A stretch of 64,000 nucleotides of DNA. Source: Allomuricauda ruestringensis DSM 13258 (lineage in GTDB: Bacteria > Bacteroidota > Bacteroidia > Flavobacteriales > Flavobacteriaceae). The stretch spans positions 372,001 through 436,000 of the forward strand of contig NC_015945.1 of assembly GCF_000224085.1 (NCBI RefSeq). Reading direction: 5' to 3'. The translations under genes were made by a program, and so were the position numbers. Positions 36,323 to 45,556 of the stretch are shown here, in pieces. Numbering within the stretch: the stretch's first letter is position 1; every line of letters starts with the position of its first letter. Below the pieces are notes generated by a model, which was not told the DNA's origin, ran no database searches, and worked only from the letters and a program-made list of their open reading frames with translations.

Positions 36323-36514
36323 ATGAATAATCAGTATTGTAAAGTTGGATCTGTTACACCAATCACCAGTGTAAACCAAGCAGCATCAGTTTTGGAGGTA
36401 ATGCACAATAATTTTATGGAAAAAGCTGCCAGCGTTGCCGGTAAAGACACTCAGTTGGGAGAATTTTTTAATAGGAAAGCGCAGAGCATCAAGAAGATTT
36501 TGGAAAGCCTATAA
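36323..36514 (+). CDS. Small hypothetical protein
   Basis: A 63-residue soluble protein (MNNQYCKVGSVTPI, then NQAASVLEVMHNNFMEKAASVAG, GKDTQLGEFFNRKA, QSIKKILESL). It looks like two amphipathic helices with a glycine turn. ATG at 36323 is chosen; a TTG three codons earlier is also open. TATCTTTG at about 36292 could be a -7 element but lacks its partner. It ends near the convergent pyrF gene (stop 36531). Function unknown. Confidence 0.5.
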   Translation: MNNQYCKVGSVTPITSVNQAASVLEVMHNNFMEKAASVAGKDTQLGEFFNRKAQSIKKILESL

Positions 36515-36530
36515 TGGGCATTGATATGAT

Positions 36531-37352
36531 CTATTTGATTTTGCTCAGTTCAATTTGCATTTCTTGCTGGATTTCTTGTGCCTTTTTCGCAGCGGTTTCA
36601 GCAAAATCCAAACCTGTTGAGGCATATAAAATACCTCGAGAAGAATTCACCAACAAACCTATATCCTTGGTAATTCCATACTTGCAAACTTCTTGCAAAC
36701 TTCCCCCTTGCGCACCAACTCCGGGCACCAACAAAAAACTTTCTGGTACAATTTCCCTAATATCCTCAAGATAAGAAGCTTTAGTGGCACCCACCACATA
36801 CATTAGCCTTTCTGCACCTTTGTACGTTTTAGAGACGGACAATACTTCTTTATACAATTCCTGACCATCTACATTTTTGGTCTGAAAATCAAAAGCCCCT
36901 TGATTGGACGTAAGTGCCAACAAAATGGTATGCCTGCCCTCAAACTCCAAAAAAGGCTCTACAGAATCCTTGCCCATGTAAGGAGCAATGGTAATGGAAT
37001 CAAAATCCATGGTTTCGAAAAACGCCTTGGCATAGCGAGTGGATGTATTACCGATATCTCCACGTTTCGCATCAGCTATGGTAAACATTTCTGGATGATT
37101 GGCATTCAAATATGCCATGGTACGTTCCAAGGATTTCCATCCTTCCAGACCATAAGCCTCATAAAAAGCAATATTGGGCTTGTAGGCTACACAATAAGGA
37201 TGCGTAGCATCAATTATAGCCTTGTTGAAAGCGAAAATAGGGTCTTCTTCTTTTAAGAGGTGTTCTGGAATTTTATCTAAATCCGTGTCGAGACCAACAC
37301 AGAGGAACGATTTTTTTTGATGTATTTGGGCAATTAAATCTTCTATCTTCAT
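36531..37352 (-). CDS. pyrF: Orotidine 5'-phosphate decarboxylase
   Basis: Cytoplasmic enzyme of 273 residues for the last step of UMP synthesis. It belongs to the long (UMP synthase-like type 2) group: [14 protein letters not shown] near the N-terminus, then the catalytic [20 protein letters not shown] with the Lys-Asp pair, [17 protein letters not shown], and [16 protein letters not shown] with phosphate-binding Gly. It follows prfA by 41 bases, the usual flavobacterial order. Confidence 0.95.
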   Translation of the reverse strand: MKIEDLIAQIHQKKSFLCVGLDTDLDKIPEHLLKEEDPIFAFNKAIIDATHPYCVAYKPNIAFYEAYGLEGWKSLERTMAYLNANHPEMFTIADAKRGDIGNTSTRYAKAFFETMDFDSITIAPYMGKDSVEPFLEFEGRHTILLALTSNQGAFDFQTKNVDGQELYKEVLSVSKTYKGAERLMYVVGATKASYLEDIREIVPESFLLVPGVGAQGGSLQEVCKYGITKDIGLLVNSSRGILYASTGLDFAETAAKKAQEIQQEMQIELSKIK

Positions 37353-37393
37353 TTTGAATGGTTCTCAACCGTGCTCAATTGGGAATTAACCGA

Positions 37394-38470
37394 TTAAAAT
37401 ATCTCCGAAGCTTCTTTGAGTTTCTCGGTGTTTTCCACCAACATCAACTCATCGATTATCTTTTGGACATCTCCATTGATGATGTTCTGTAAATCGTACA
37501 GTGTTAGACCAATTCGGTGGTCGGTTACCCTACCCTGTGGATAATTGTAGGTACGGATTTTTGCCGAACGATCTCCGCTACTCACCTGCGAATTACGTTT
37601 GGCAGCATCCTCGGCCTGTTTCTTGGCCAATTCCATATCGTACAAACGGGAACGAAGTACTTTAAAGGCTTTATCCTTGTTCTTGTGTTGGGACTTTTCG
37701 TCTTGACATTGCGCTACAATCCCTGTGGGTTCGTGGGTTAAACGTACTGCTGAGTATGTAGTGTTCACCGATTGCCCTCCAGGTCCAGAGGAACAGAAGT
37801 AATCAATCCGTACATCTTTTGGGTCTATTTGAACATCGAACTCTTCCGCCTCGGGAATCACCATAACGGTAGCCGCACTAGTATGCACCCTACCTTGGGT
37901 TTCGGTCTGTGGTACACGTTGTACACGGTGCACCCCGGCTTCAAACTTCAGGGTTCCGTATACATCCTCACCGTTTACCTCAAAATGGATTTCCTTGTAT
38001 CCACCGCTAGTTCCTTCGCTCAAATCGATTACGTTGGTTTTCCATCCTTTGGATTCGCAATATTTGGTGTACATACGGAATAGGTCTCCAGCAAAAATAC
38101 TGGCCTCGTCCCCTCCAGTTCCTGCTCGGATTTCCATTACTACGTTTTTCTCGTCTTCAGGATCCTTCGGAATCAACAAGTATTTGATTTCTTCTTCCAA
38201 TTTGGGCAAGGCACTTTTGGCCTCGTCCAATTGCATTTTGGCCATTTCCAACATTTCTGTATCACTACCGTCGGCAATAATTTCTTCTGCTTCCTGGATA
38301 TTGTTGGTAAGGCTTATGTATTCGTCGCGTTTGTCGCTGAGCAACTTCAAGTCTTTGTACTCTTTGTTTAGCTTTACGTACCTTTTTTGGTCCGCAATAA
38401 TATCGGGTTGTATGATGAGGTCCGAAACCTCATCAAAACGCTGTTTTACAATGTTGAGTTTGTCTAGCAT
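37394..38470 (-). CDS. prfA: Peptide chain release factor 1
   Basis: Cytoplasmic translation factor of 358 residues that reads UAA and UAG stop codons. The catalytic GGQ loop is [21 protein letters not shown] (around residues 225-245), the discriminator region has the PxT-type sequence of RF1 ([17 protein letters not shown]), and [20 protein letters not shown] is the usual domain-2 motif. The N-terminal coiled coil contains [13 protein letters not shown]. It is followed by pyrF; in front lies the redox cassette with a gap of 69 bases. Confidence 0.96.
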   Translation of the reverse strand: MLDKLNIVKQRFDEVSDLIIQPDIIADQKRYVKLNKEYKDLKLLSDKRDEYISLTNNIQEAEEIIADGSDTEMLEMAKMQLDEAKSALPKLEEEIKYLLIPKDPEDEKNVVMEIRAGTGGDEASIFAGDLFRMYTKYCESKGWKTNVIDLSEGTSGGYKEIHFEVNGEDVYGTLKFEAGVHRVQRVPQTETQGRVHTSAATVMVIPEAEEFDVQIDPKDVRIDYFCSSGPGGQSVNTTYSAVRLTHEPTGIVAQCQDEKSQHKNKDKAFKVLRSRLYDMELAKKQAEDAAKRNSQVSSGDRSAKIRTYNYPQGRVTDHRIGLTLYDLQNIINGDVQKIIDELMLVENTEKLKEASEIF

Positions 38471-38539
38471 AAATCAATCCTCCTAATGGGAATGCGAATT
38501 TACGATTTTTTAGTTGGATTATTTTTTAATTAATTGAGG

Positions 38540-39856
38540 TCAGTTCCCAACAAAAGTAGTCCCAAGGGTAACAATAAAGGCATTGAGGCCATCACTTCTA
38601 TCGTACTGACTAAAACGCAGATTGATGGTTTTCAGTCCAAAATTGAGCACTCGGGCACTAGTAAAAATATCCTTGTACTGCACTCCCATTCCATACTGAT
38701 GGGCATCGTATTTGGACAAATCGTAATCCGAAGTATAGAAATCATAGGTAGATAACGCTTGCTCCTTGGGATAAAAATAGTCAGCCGCCGTTTGGGTATA
38801 ATATCGGTAACTTGGGTATAGGGTGAACCTGTTCGTCAACTTAAAAGGTGCTTCCAAACTTGCGGTATGGGAACGAATTCCCCAATCGTCCCAATAAAAA
38901 CGATAATACGAGCGCAGCACTACCAAATCATTTAAATAATAATTTAACCTTCCGCCCACAGGTATTTTGAACCTGCTATCGGGCAATTGCTCCACATTAT
39001 CCGCCAATTGGAAATCATCAATATAAAAATCTTCAAAATCCGAGAAATACACGCGTTGGAATGGCGTGCTCAACAATCCGTTCTGAGATACCACATCCAT
39101 AAATAGGGCACCTTGCAATTTTTGGCTCAAGATCTGGGAGAAATTCAAGGAAAGTGAGTAAGAATTCCGCTTTTCATCCTCAAACTCAGAAAAAATCGGA
39201 TTGTAAGCACCGTTTCCGGTGATACGGTCATCAAAGAAACCATCACGTAGTTCGATAGGGTACTGTGAATTCCATTTATCCAAATATACATTACCACTAA
39301 GTGTGATTTCTGTGTTCTTCTCGTTGAATAACTTGGTGTAACTGCCTCCAAAGCCAAAGGAAAAATAATCGTACTCCGACGAAAAATAGGCATTGGCACT
39401 CCAAATGGAGTTACGGTCGTGGGAACTGTGCTGATAAGTTGGGTTGATATAGACCAAAACATCCTTTCGAGATTCTCCCGAAGAAGCATCAAACGGAGTA
39501 GCATTGAGTCCGCCGTCCAAAGGATTTACATTACTGGAAGATGCCGAAGTATAGGCGGACAACCCCACATCCACAGTTAAAACATCGTCCTCGTTCATGG
39601 GCATTCGCAAGACAATGCTAGAGGTAGCGTCCGTTAATTCCTCAGTACCTTCGCCACCTGTAACTGCCGCATTTTGCCCATCTTGATCGTAATAGCTAAA
39701 AAGCAAGTCAACCTCACTTGCCTCCAACACCCTTCGTTTGTACGAGGTATCACCCTGTTGCGACCATCCCAAGGATACCATCAAAAATAATAAGACTACG
39801 AAAACGGTTTTTGCTGATTTGGATGATTGGGTCATGAGGTTTTTTAAATTAATCAT
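38540..39856 (-). CDS. DUF3570 outer-membrane barrel-like protein
   Basis: A 438-residue exported protein. A long signal (MINLKNLMTQSSKSAKTVFVVLLFLMVSLGWSQ) leads into a body of alternating aromatic strands (GDTSYKRRVLEASEVDLLFSYYDQDGQNAA, VVLRMP-like SIVLRMPMNEDDVLTVDVGLSAYTSAS, YFSFGFGGSYTKLF) that looks like a large beta-barrel ending in TLGTTFVGN. It contains the seven-residue motif DASSGES at 123-129, similar to FMN-attachment sites. DUF3570 and DUF4266 are commonly found with ApbE and a thioredoxin. Last gene of the five-gene redox cassette. Confidence 0.88.
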   Translation of the reverse strand: MINLKNLMTQSSKSAKTVFVVLLFLMVSLGWSQQGDTSYKRRVLEASEVDLLFSYYDQDGQNAAVTGGEGTEELTDATSSIVLRMPMNEDDVLTVDVGLSAYTSASSSNVNPLDGGLNATPFDASSGESRKDVLVYINPTYQHSSHDRNSIWSANAYFSSEYDYFSFGFGGSYTKLFNEKNTEITLSGNVYLDKWNSQYPIELRDGFFDDRITGNGAYNPIFSEFEDEKRNSYSLSLNFSQILSQKLQGALFMDVVSQNGLLSTPFQRVYFSDFEDFYIDDFQLADNVEQLPDSRFKIPVGGRLNYYLNDLVVLRSYYRFYWDDWGIRSHTASLEAPFKLTNRFTLYPSYRYYTQTAADYFYPKEQALSTYDFYTSDYDLSKYDAHQYGMGVQYKDIFTSARVLNFGLKTINLRFSQYDRSDGLNAFIVTLGTTFVGN

Positions 39857-39869
39857 TTGAGGTTCTCAT

Positions 39870-40079
39870 TCAATTACATCCGCATCCACCGCCCGTTTTG
39901 CCTCCGTTGGCACCAGAGGAGGCCTCTCTATAAATATGGAAATTGGTTTCAAAACGTTCGCAAGGTCGCGCACTCAACTGCATCTCTTCGTCGTTCACGT
40001 AAACTTTATCGTATTCACGAACGGCGACACAGGAACTTGAGAAAATTAAGAGTAGTAGCAAAAAAAGAGGTCTTCCCAT
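39870..40079 (-). CDS. DUF4266 small lipoprotein
   Basis: A 69-residue lipoprotein: LFLLLLLIFSSSC with lipidated Cys17, then VREYDKVYVNDEEMQL and RPCERFETNFHIYREASSGANGG, ending in KTGGGCGCN. The Gly-Gly-Gly-Cys-Gly-Cys-Asn tail and the EASSGAN segment (52-58) are the family's invariant part. The two Cys near the C-terminus could hold a metal or take part in thiol exchange with the cassette's thioredoxin. The ASSG motif resembles one in the following DUF3570 protein. It starts 12 bases past the ApbE stop. Confidence 0.88.
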   Translation of the reverse strand: MGRPLFLLLLLIFSSSCVAVREYDKVYVNDEEMQLSARPCERFETNFHIYREASSGANGGKTGGGCGCN

Positions 40080-40091
40080 ATTTTAAATGTA

Positions 40092-41087
40092 CTAATTCGT
40101 ATCGAACATGATACCTGAACTTTTATGAACCTTATTTTTGGAATCTACCACAACGGCCTCCACACCGTCAATTTGGTTGATCATGTGCAGACCAACGTCC
40201 CGGCCCATTATAAAAACTGCTGTGGCAAGGGCATCGCACAATTCAGCTTGTTTTGCAAAAATCGATACGCTATTAATACCTGTGGTAGGGTACCCTGTTC
40301 GCGGGTCAATGATGTGCGAATATTTTTTTCCGTCCAGCTCAATATACTTTTCGTAATTGCCCGAAGTAGCTACGGAAGACTCGATTATTGGTAGCCAACT
40401 GAACACTTTATCCTTGCTCAGTGGATTAGCAATGCCCACCAGCCATTTTTCACCTGTGACCTTAGTGCCCCAAGTGGTAAGGTCACCCGAAGCATTGATG
40501 ATTCCGCCTTTCACTTCTTTGGACACCAAGAGTTCTTTGGCCCTATCTGCTGCATACCCCTTTCCGATAGCTCCAAACCCAATGCACATACCTTTTTCGG
40601 GCAAAAAAACGGTTTGGGCATCTTGGTCCAACTGTATTTTTTGATACCCGACTTTTAAAATGGACTTTTTAATTTCTTCTTCTGAAGGAATTTTATCCAT
40701 GGTTCCATCAAACCTCCAAATCTCATCCATGGAGGCATAGGTAATATCAAAGGCCCCATCTGTTATTTCCGATATTTTGATGGACCTCTCGATTAAATCA
40801 ATCAATTCTTGACTCACCTTAACTGGTTTTATCCCAGCATTTTTGTTGATCAAAGATGTTTCGGAATCCTTATCCCATGATGAGATGATTTTTTCTATAC
40901 GTTCAATTTCTGAAACAGCTTCATCTATATTGATGTAGCCAATATCCTCGTTCGGTGCCACTACGGTAATCTCGAACCGGGTACCCATAAGTTTTAGGGT
41001 CTTTTTTACAGTGACATCTGTTTGCCTCAACTGCCCAAACGACAGCAGACAAGAAAAACTGCAGATAAAGGCTATAAGGCTTTTCAT
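40092..41087 (-). CDS. apbE: FAD:protein FMN transferase ApbE
   Basis: Exported enzyme of 331 residues (signal MKSLIAFICSFSCLLSFGQL) that splits FAD and attaches FMN to Ser/Thr of periplasmic proteins. Landmarks: LMGTRFEITV near the start, ISSWDKDSETSLINKNAG, FDITYASMDEIWRF, FGAIGKGYAADRAKELL, GGIINASGDLTTWG and SHIIDPRTGYPTTGINSVSIFA with the Mg/FAD-binding DALATAVFIMG. The typical acidic and His residues are all present. It overlaps the thioredoxin gene by four bases. Its target is not certain, since no classical FMN_bind protein is encoded here. Confidence 0.95.
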   Translation of the reverse strand: MKSLIAFICSFSCLLSFGQLRQTDVTVKKTLKLMGTRFEITVVAPNEDIGYINIDEAVSEIERIEKIISSWDKDSETSLINKNAGIKPVKVSQELIDLIERSIKISEITDGAFDITYASMDEIWRFDGTMDKIPSEEEIKKSILKVGYQKIQLDQDAQTVFLPEKGMCIGFGAIGKGYAADRAKELLVSKEVKGGIINASGDLTTWGTKVTGEKWLVGIANPLSKDKVFSWLPIIESSVATSGNYEKYIELDGKKYSHIIDPRTGYPTTGINSVSIFAKQAELCDALATAVFIMGRDVGLHMINQIDGVEAVVVDSKNKVHKSSGIMFDTN

Positions 41088-41521
41088 TTTAGAAATTTGT
41101 TAAGTGTTCTGATATATTTTTCGGGACTGGTTCGGGCCACAAAACCTGTGGTGCCCAAAACGTTTTGGTTCTTATCCATTACCACAACCAATGGGAAATA
41201 ACCCTTTGGGTTATATTTTGCGGCCAAGGACTTATTCACATTTAATTTTTCTTCGGGTAATTGATTTTTCTTTTTGCGGGGAAAATCTGCATCATACATC
41301 ACATAATGCTCAGAGGCATAGGCTTTGAACTCCTCGCTATCAAAAACATGTCTTTTTAAACGGATACATGGCGCGCACCAATCCGAACCAGAAAAGACCA
41401 AAACAATGGGTTTATCTTCTGTTGCAGCCTTGGCAAGGGCATCATCAAAATTATCTTGCCATTCTTGGGCCTGAAGTATACCGGTACATACAAAGATCAG
41501 TATGTAGATTAGATGTTTCAT
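41084..41521 (-). CDS. Periplasmic thioredoxin-fold protein
   Basis: A 145-residue exported protein (signal LIYILIFVCTGILQAQ). The active site is FSGSDWCAPCIRLKRHVF, with Cys49 and Cys52 in a CAPC motif, then a cis-Pro region GYFPLVVVMDKNQNVLGTTGFV. The WCAPCIRLKRHVFDSEEF form resembles the DUF255/Thioredoxin_7 family rather than TlpA. It is likely a disulfide reductase for the cassette's cysteine proteins. Stop overlaps the apbE start by four bases; it begins 20 bases past the Rieske gene. Confidence 0.88.
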   Translation of the reverse strand: MKHLIYILIFVCTGILQAQEWQDNFDDALAKAATEDKPIVLVFSGSDWCAPCIRLKRHVFDSEEFKAYASEHYVMYDADFPRKKKNQLPEEKLNVNKSLAAKYNPKGYFPLVVVMDKNQNVLGTTGFVARTSPEKYIRTLNKFLK

Positions 41522-41541
41522 AAGATTGGGGACTCAAAAAA

Positions 41542-41982
41542 CTATTCATAAATCCGTAAAATGGAACCGTTCAGTTCCGTATTGTAAACCTTGAGTGCTC
41601 TTGCGGGGGAGCTGTCAACCTGGTTAAGGGGTGCTCCATCTTGATCAAAACGAGATCCATGCACATCGCAATAAAAAATACCGCCACTTTCATCTACAAA
41701 TCGCACTTGATCATAAGATTGATGGCTGCAAACCTGACTTGCGGCCACATATTCACCTTCTAAATTTTTAACGATAACCACTAAGTTTTTTAATATAAAA
41801 CCTCCATTGGAAGCCAAAGCTTGAGCTTCTTGCGATGTAAGGTCTACTGTAAAGTCGACACCAGTGGGCTCTTCCACTATATCTCCGTTCACATCATCCT
41901 TGGAACACCCTTGTAAACAGGGGAACGTAAGTGCAAAGGCTGCGCCTGCGCCCAAACTTCGCAGAAACTCTTTTCTTTCCAT
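41542..41982 (-). CDS. Exported Rieske [2Fe-2S] lipoprotein
   Basis: A 146-residue protein. N-terminus MERKEFLRSLGAGAAFALTFPCLQGC has an Arg-Lys (RR-like) start and a lipobox ending at Cys26. The Rieske cluster ligands are complete: CSH (Cys85, His87) and CDVHGSRF (Cys105, His108). Instead of a bc1-type membrane helix it has only the lipid anchor, so it probably carries electrons in the periplasm or at a membrane face. Rieske proteins with a Tat-type signal are exported folded, with the cluster in place. First gene of the five-gene cassette, 48 bases after purM. Confidence 0.92.
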   Translation of the reverse strand: MERKEFLRSLGAGAAFALTFPCLQGCSKDDVNGDIVEEPTGVDFTVDLTSQEAQALASNGGFILKNLVVIVKNLEGEYVAASQVCSHQSYDQVRFVDESGGIFYCDVHGSRFDQDGAPLNQVDSSPARALKVYNTELNGSILRIYE

Positions 41983-42030
41983 AGCGTGAGAGGTTTATTA
42001 CAAGAACGCTATTTCAAGGTAAATCGTATG

Positions 42031-43209
42031 TTAATAATCAAACTTGCCGTACGAGCTTTGGATAGTCAACTTTTTACTACTAGCGGATTCTACCCGACCA
42101 ATAATTTGGGCATCCACATCAAAACTTTTGGAAATGGAAATGATTTCTTCTGCAACCTGCTCATTCACATAGAGTTCCATTCGGTGACCACAATTAAAAA
42201 CCTGGTACATCTCTTTCCAATCGGTCCCTGATTGTTCTTGAATTAGTTTGAACAGGGGTGGAATCGCAAACATATTGTCCTTGATGATGTGAAGGTTTTC
42301 CACAAAATGAAGAATTTTGGTCTGTGCCCCTCCGCTACAATGCACCATGCCATGTATTTCTTTGGAAGTATATTTTTCCAATACTTTTTTAATGATGGGT
42401 GCGTAGGTTCTTGTTGGGGACAGCACCAATTTACCTGCATCTAACGGAGAATCGGGCACTGCATCTGTGAGTTTTGTGTTTCCAGAATACACCAATTCTT
42501 CCGGAACTGAAGCATCAAAGCTTTCTGGATATTTCTCAGCCAGATATTTGGAGAACACATCGTGTCTGGCAGATGTTAATCCGTTACTGCCCATACCGCC
42601 GTTGTATTCAGTCTCATAAGTCGCCTTTCCAAAGGAAGCCAGGCCAACGATTACATCTCCAGCTTTGATATTGGCGTTATCTATCACGTTTTTTCGTTCC
42701 ATTCGGGCCGTTACCGTGGAATCCACGATAATAGTCCGCACCAAATCACCCACATCAGCGGTTTCACCTCCTGTGGAACGAATGGTGATGCCATGCTTGT
42801 CCAAATCGGAAATAAGCGCTTCGGTACCATTGATAATGGCCGAAATTACTTCACCCGGAATCAAATTTTTGTTTCGCCCAATGGTTGATGACAATAGTAT
42901 GTTATCGGTGGCACCCACACAAATCAGGTCATCCACATTCATAATGAGTGCATCTTGGGCAATGCCTTTCCAAACCGAAACATCGCCTGTTTCTTTCCAG
43001 TACATGTATGCCAAGGAAGATTTGGTGCCGGCACCATCGGCGTGCATTACCAAACAATGGTCATCGCTACCTGTTAAATAATCGGGTACAATTTTGCAGA
43101 ACGCTTTGGGGAAAAGCCCTTTGTCTATATTCTTGATTGCGTTGTGCACATCTTCTTTGGAGGCCGAAACACCTCTTTGGGCATATCTTTTACTGGTATC
43201 CGATGACAT
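42031..43209 (-). CDS. purM: Phosphoribosylformylglycinamidine cyclo-ligase (AIR synthase)
   Basis: Cytoplasmic enzyme of 392 residues making 5-aminoimidazole ribonucleotide, the fifth step of purine synthesis. N-terminal motif RYAQRGVSASKEDVHNAIKNIDKG, the DGAGTKSSLAYMYW Mg/ATP part, VDDLICVGATDNILLSSTIGRN, and GGMGSNGLTSARHDVF with the later GMVHCSGGAQTKILHF. The Bacteroidota form is longer than the E. coli enzyme (about 345). Probably cotranscribed with the redox cassette and prfA-pyrF, all on the minus strand. Confidence 0.94.
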   Translation of the reverse strand: MSSDTSKRYAQRGVSASKEDVHNAIKNIDKGLFPKAFCKIVPDYLTGSDDHCLVMHADGAGTKSSLAYMYWKETGDVSVWKGIAQDALIMNVDDLICVGATDNILLSSTIGRNKNLIPGEVISAIINGTEALISDLDKHGITIRSTGGETADVGDLVRTIIVDSTVTARMERKNVIDNANIKAGDVIVGLASFGKATYETEYNGGMGSNGLTSARHDVFSKYLAEKYPESFDASVPEELVYSGNTKLTDAVPDSPLDAGKLVLSPTRTYAPIIKKVLEKYTSKEIHGMVHCSGGAQTKILHFVENLHIIKDNMFAIPPLFKLIQEQSGTDWKEMYQVFNCGHRMELYVNEQVAEEIISISKSFDVDAQIIGRVESASSKKLTIQSSYGKFDY

Positions 43210-43289
43210 ATAAATGGTTTGGGCAAAAATAACGGAAAGCCATCAAATTATTGATATGCTTTCCGTCTTTTCCTTTTTGGGTTGTCTTT

Positions 43290-45476
43290 CTATTTGGAAA
43301 ACAACATTTCCCTGTATTTGGTAAATGGCCAAAATTCATCCGCGATCAGTTTCTCCAATTTATCGGAATGTTCCCGGATTTTATCAAAATACGGTTTCAC
43401 ATTATTGCAATAAGCCTGGGCCTTTTTATCCACTACGGACATGCCATTGGCTCGCCTTCTGGCATCCGCCATTTCATCGGTAAGTTTTTTGATGTCCACA
43501 ATGTGCTCTCCGATCTGTTCCAGAATGTTCAATTGACCTTCGGCCACTTTCTTGTGCGCCGCTCCATAGACCTCTTTTAACCCATGAATGTTCTCCAACA
43601 ACATGTTTTGGTACTTGATCGCGGCGGGAATGATGTGGTTGTACACCATTTCGCCCAATACACGACCTTCTATCTGAATATGGAAAATATAAGCGCCCAA
43701 TTCCACCTCTTTGTGGGCCTTGAGCTCCACTTCGTTCATCACCCCCATTTGCTTGAAGAGCTCGTAGCTTTCCTTTGATGTGATTACTTGGAGTGCCTCT
43801 GGTGTATTTTTATTGAAGCTCAACTTTCGCCTTCTTGCTTCTTCTTGCCATTCAATACCATATCCATCACCTTCAAAACGGATGCGTTTGGAAGTTTTTA
43901 TGTATTCACGAAGCACATTGAAGACCGCCTCGTCCTTTTTCAGGTTTTTCTTGTCAATCAGTGTATCGACTTCCTTTTTAAAGTCGGTAAGCTGCTTGGC
44001 CACGATGGTGTTGAGCGTGGTCATGGGCTTGGCACAGTTCATCTTGGCACCTACCCCCCTCATCTCAAACTTGTTTCCGGTAAACGCAAATGGAGATGTC
44101 CGGTTCCTGTCCGTATTGTCCAGCAATATTTCCGGAATCTTACCTACTACATTGAGCTTGAGTTCTGTTTTTTCCTGTGGAGACAATTTTCCTTTGGAAA
44201 CCCCTTCGAGTTCGTCCAGCACATCGCTTAATTGTTGTCCTATAAAGATGGAAATAATAGGTGGTGGTGCTTCATTGGCGCCCAATCTGTGGTCGTTACT
44301 CGCCGAGGCAATGGAAGCTCTCAACAATTCCTCGTATGTATCCACAGCTTTGATGGTGTTCACGAAGAAAGTCAAGAACTGAAGATTTTTCATGGGTGTT
44401 GTACCGGGGCTCAATAGGTTCACCCCCGTATCGGTACCCAAGGACCAATTGTTGTGCTTGCCCGACCCGTTGATGCCCGCAAATGGCTTTTCGTGGAACA
44501 GTACGGAAAAATTGTATTTGTCTGCAATCTCCTCCATTACATCCATCAACAATAAATTATGGTCCACGGAGAGGTTGGCTTCTTCAAAAACCGGGGCAAG
44601 TTCGAACTGGTTTGGCGCTACCTCATTATGGCGCGTTTTTACAGGGATTCCAAGTTTGGTACATTCCTTTTCCAGTTCACTCATAAAACCTAAGACCCTT
44701 GCCGGTATCACTCCAAAATAGTGGTCGTCCAGTTGTTGTCCCTTAGCCGAAAAACTACCTACTAGGGTTCGCCCTGTCACGGAAAGGTCCAAACGGGAAT
44801 TCACCAATGATTTATCAATCAAAAAATATTCTTGCTCCCACCCTAGCGTGGCATGCACCTTTCTTACATTCTTATCAAAATACTGCGCTACACCTGTCGC
44901 GGCCTGATCTATGGCCTGCAACGCCCTCAACAGTGGTGCTTTATTGTCCAGTGCTTCCCCCGTATATGCTACAAATATGGTGGGTATACATAGGGTTGTT
45001 TTGTAAATAAATGCTGGGGAGGTCGGGTCCCAGGCCGTATAGCCGCGTGCCTCAAAAGTGTTTCTGATTCCTCCGCTCGGAAAACTGGATGCATCGGGTT
45101 CTTGCTGCACCAATTGTGCGCCCCCAAACTTCTCCATGGCCCTTCCGTCGGGAAGGATATCAAAAAATGCATCGTGCTTTTCTGCGGTGGCTCCTGTTAA
45201 TGGCTGAAACCAATGTGTGTAATGCGTGGCCCCCATGGATAGTGCCCAAGCTTTCATACCCTCAGCGACTTGATCGGCAATCTTCCTGTCGATCTTATTT
45301 CCTTGATAAATGGCTGATTTTACTTTATCAAATGCTTCTGCTGTCAAAAATTGCAGCATTTTTTCTTCGTTAAATACATGCTTACCGAACAGGTCGGATC
45401 TTTTCCCTGTTTCATTAATAGTGGCATATTCCCTGTTGCGGCTTTCTACCAAGGCTTGAAATCGTGTTTTAGGCAT
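43290..45476 (-). CDS. glnN: Glutamine synthetase type III (GlnN)
   Basis: A 728-residue cytoplasmic enzyme forming glutamine from glutamate, ammonia and ATP. Type III, found in Bacteroides and cyanobacteria, is far longer than types I and II. Landmarks: FPSGGIRNTFEARGYTAWDP, WEQEYFLIDKSL, KTRHNEVAPNQFELAPVFEEANLSVDHN, FHEKPFAGINGSGKHNNWSL and ANEAPPPIISIFIG, ending with a long helical domain (VYNHIIPAAIKYQNMLLENIHGL). The ATG at 45476 (MPKTRFQALVES) is used; the frame opens two codons earlier at a TTG. Divergent from a type II enzyme 212 bases away. Confidence 0.95.
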   Translation of the reverse strand: MPKTRFQALVESRNREYATINETGKRSDLFGKHVFNEEKMLQFLTAEAFDKVKSAIYQGNKIDRKIADQVAEGMKAWALSMGATHYTHWFQPLTGATAEKHDAFFDILPDGRAMEKFGGAQLVQQEPDASSFPSGGIRNTFEARGYTAWDPTSPAFIYKTTLCIPTIFVAYTGEALDNKAPLLRALQAIDQAATGVAQYFDKNVRKVHATLGWEQEYFLIDKSLVNSRLDLSVTGRTLVGSFSAKGQQLDDHYFGVIPARVLGFMSELEKECTKLGIPVKTRHNEVAPNQFELAPVFEEANLSVDHNLLLMDVMEEIADKYNFSVLFHEKPFAGINGSGKHNNWSLGTDTGVNLLSPGTTPMKNLQFLTFFVNTIKAVDTYEELLRASIASASNDHRLGANEAPPPIISIFIGQQLSDVLDELEGVSKGKLSPQEKTELKLNVVGKIPEILLDNTDRNRTSPFAFTGNKFEMRGVGAKMNCAKPMTTLNTIVAKQLTDFKKEVDTLIDKKNLKKDEAVFNVLREYIKTSKRIRFEGDGYGIEWQEEARRRKLSFNKNTPEALQVITSKESYELFKQMGVMNEVELKAHKEVELGAYIFHIQIEGRVLGEMVYNHIIPAAIKYQNMLLENIHGLKEVYGAAHKKVAEGQLNILEQIGEHIVDIKKLTDEMADARRRANGMSVVDKKAQAYCNNVKPYFDKIREHSDKLEKLIADEFWPFTKYREMLFSK

Positions 45477-45556
45477 TTTCAATAATATTTAATTTTCAAA
45501 TCTACAATTAACAATTTAATAAAATATACTGCAAAAATTACTTTTTTTTCATTCTG

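Noticed and set aside
43780..44382. 200-codon plus-strand frame antisense to glnN
   Set aside because: Runs exactly opposite a highly conserved enzyme; its Ser/Leu-rich sequence is the complement of the coding frame.
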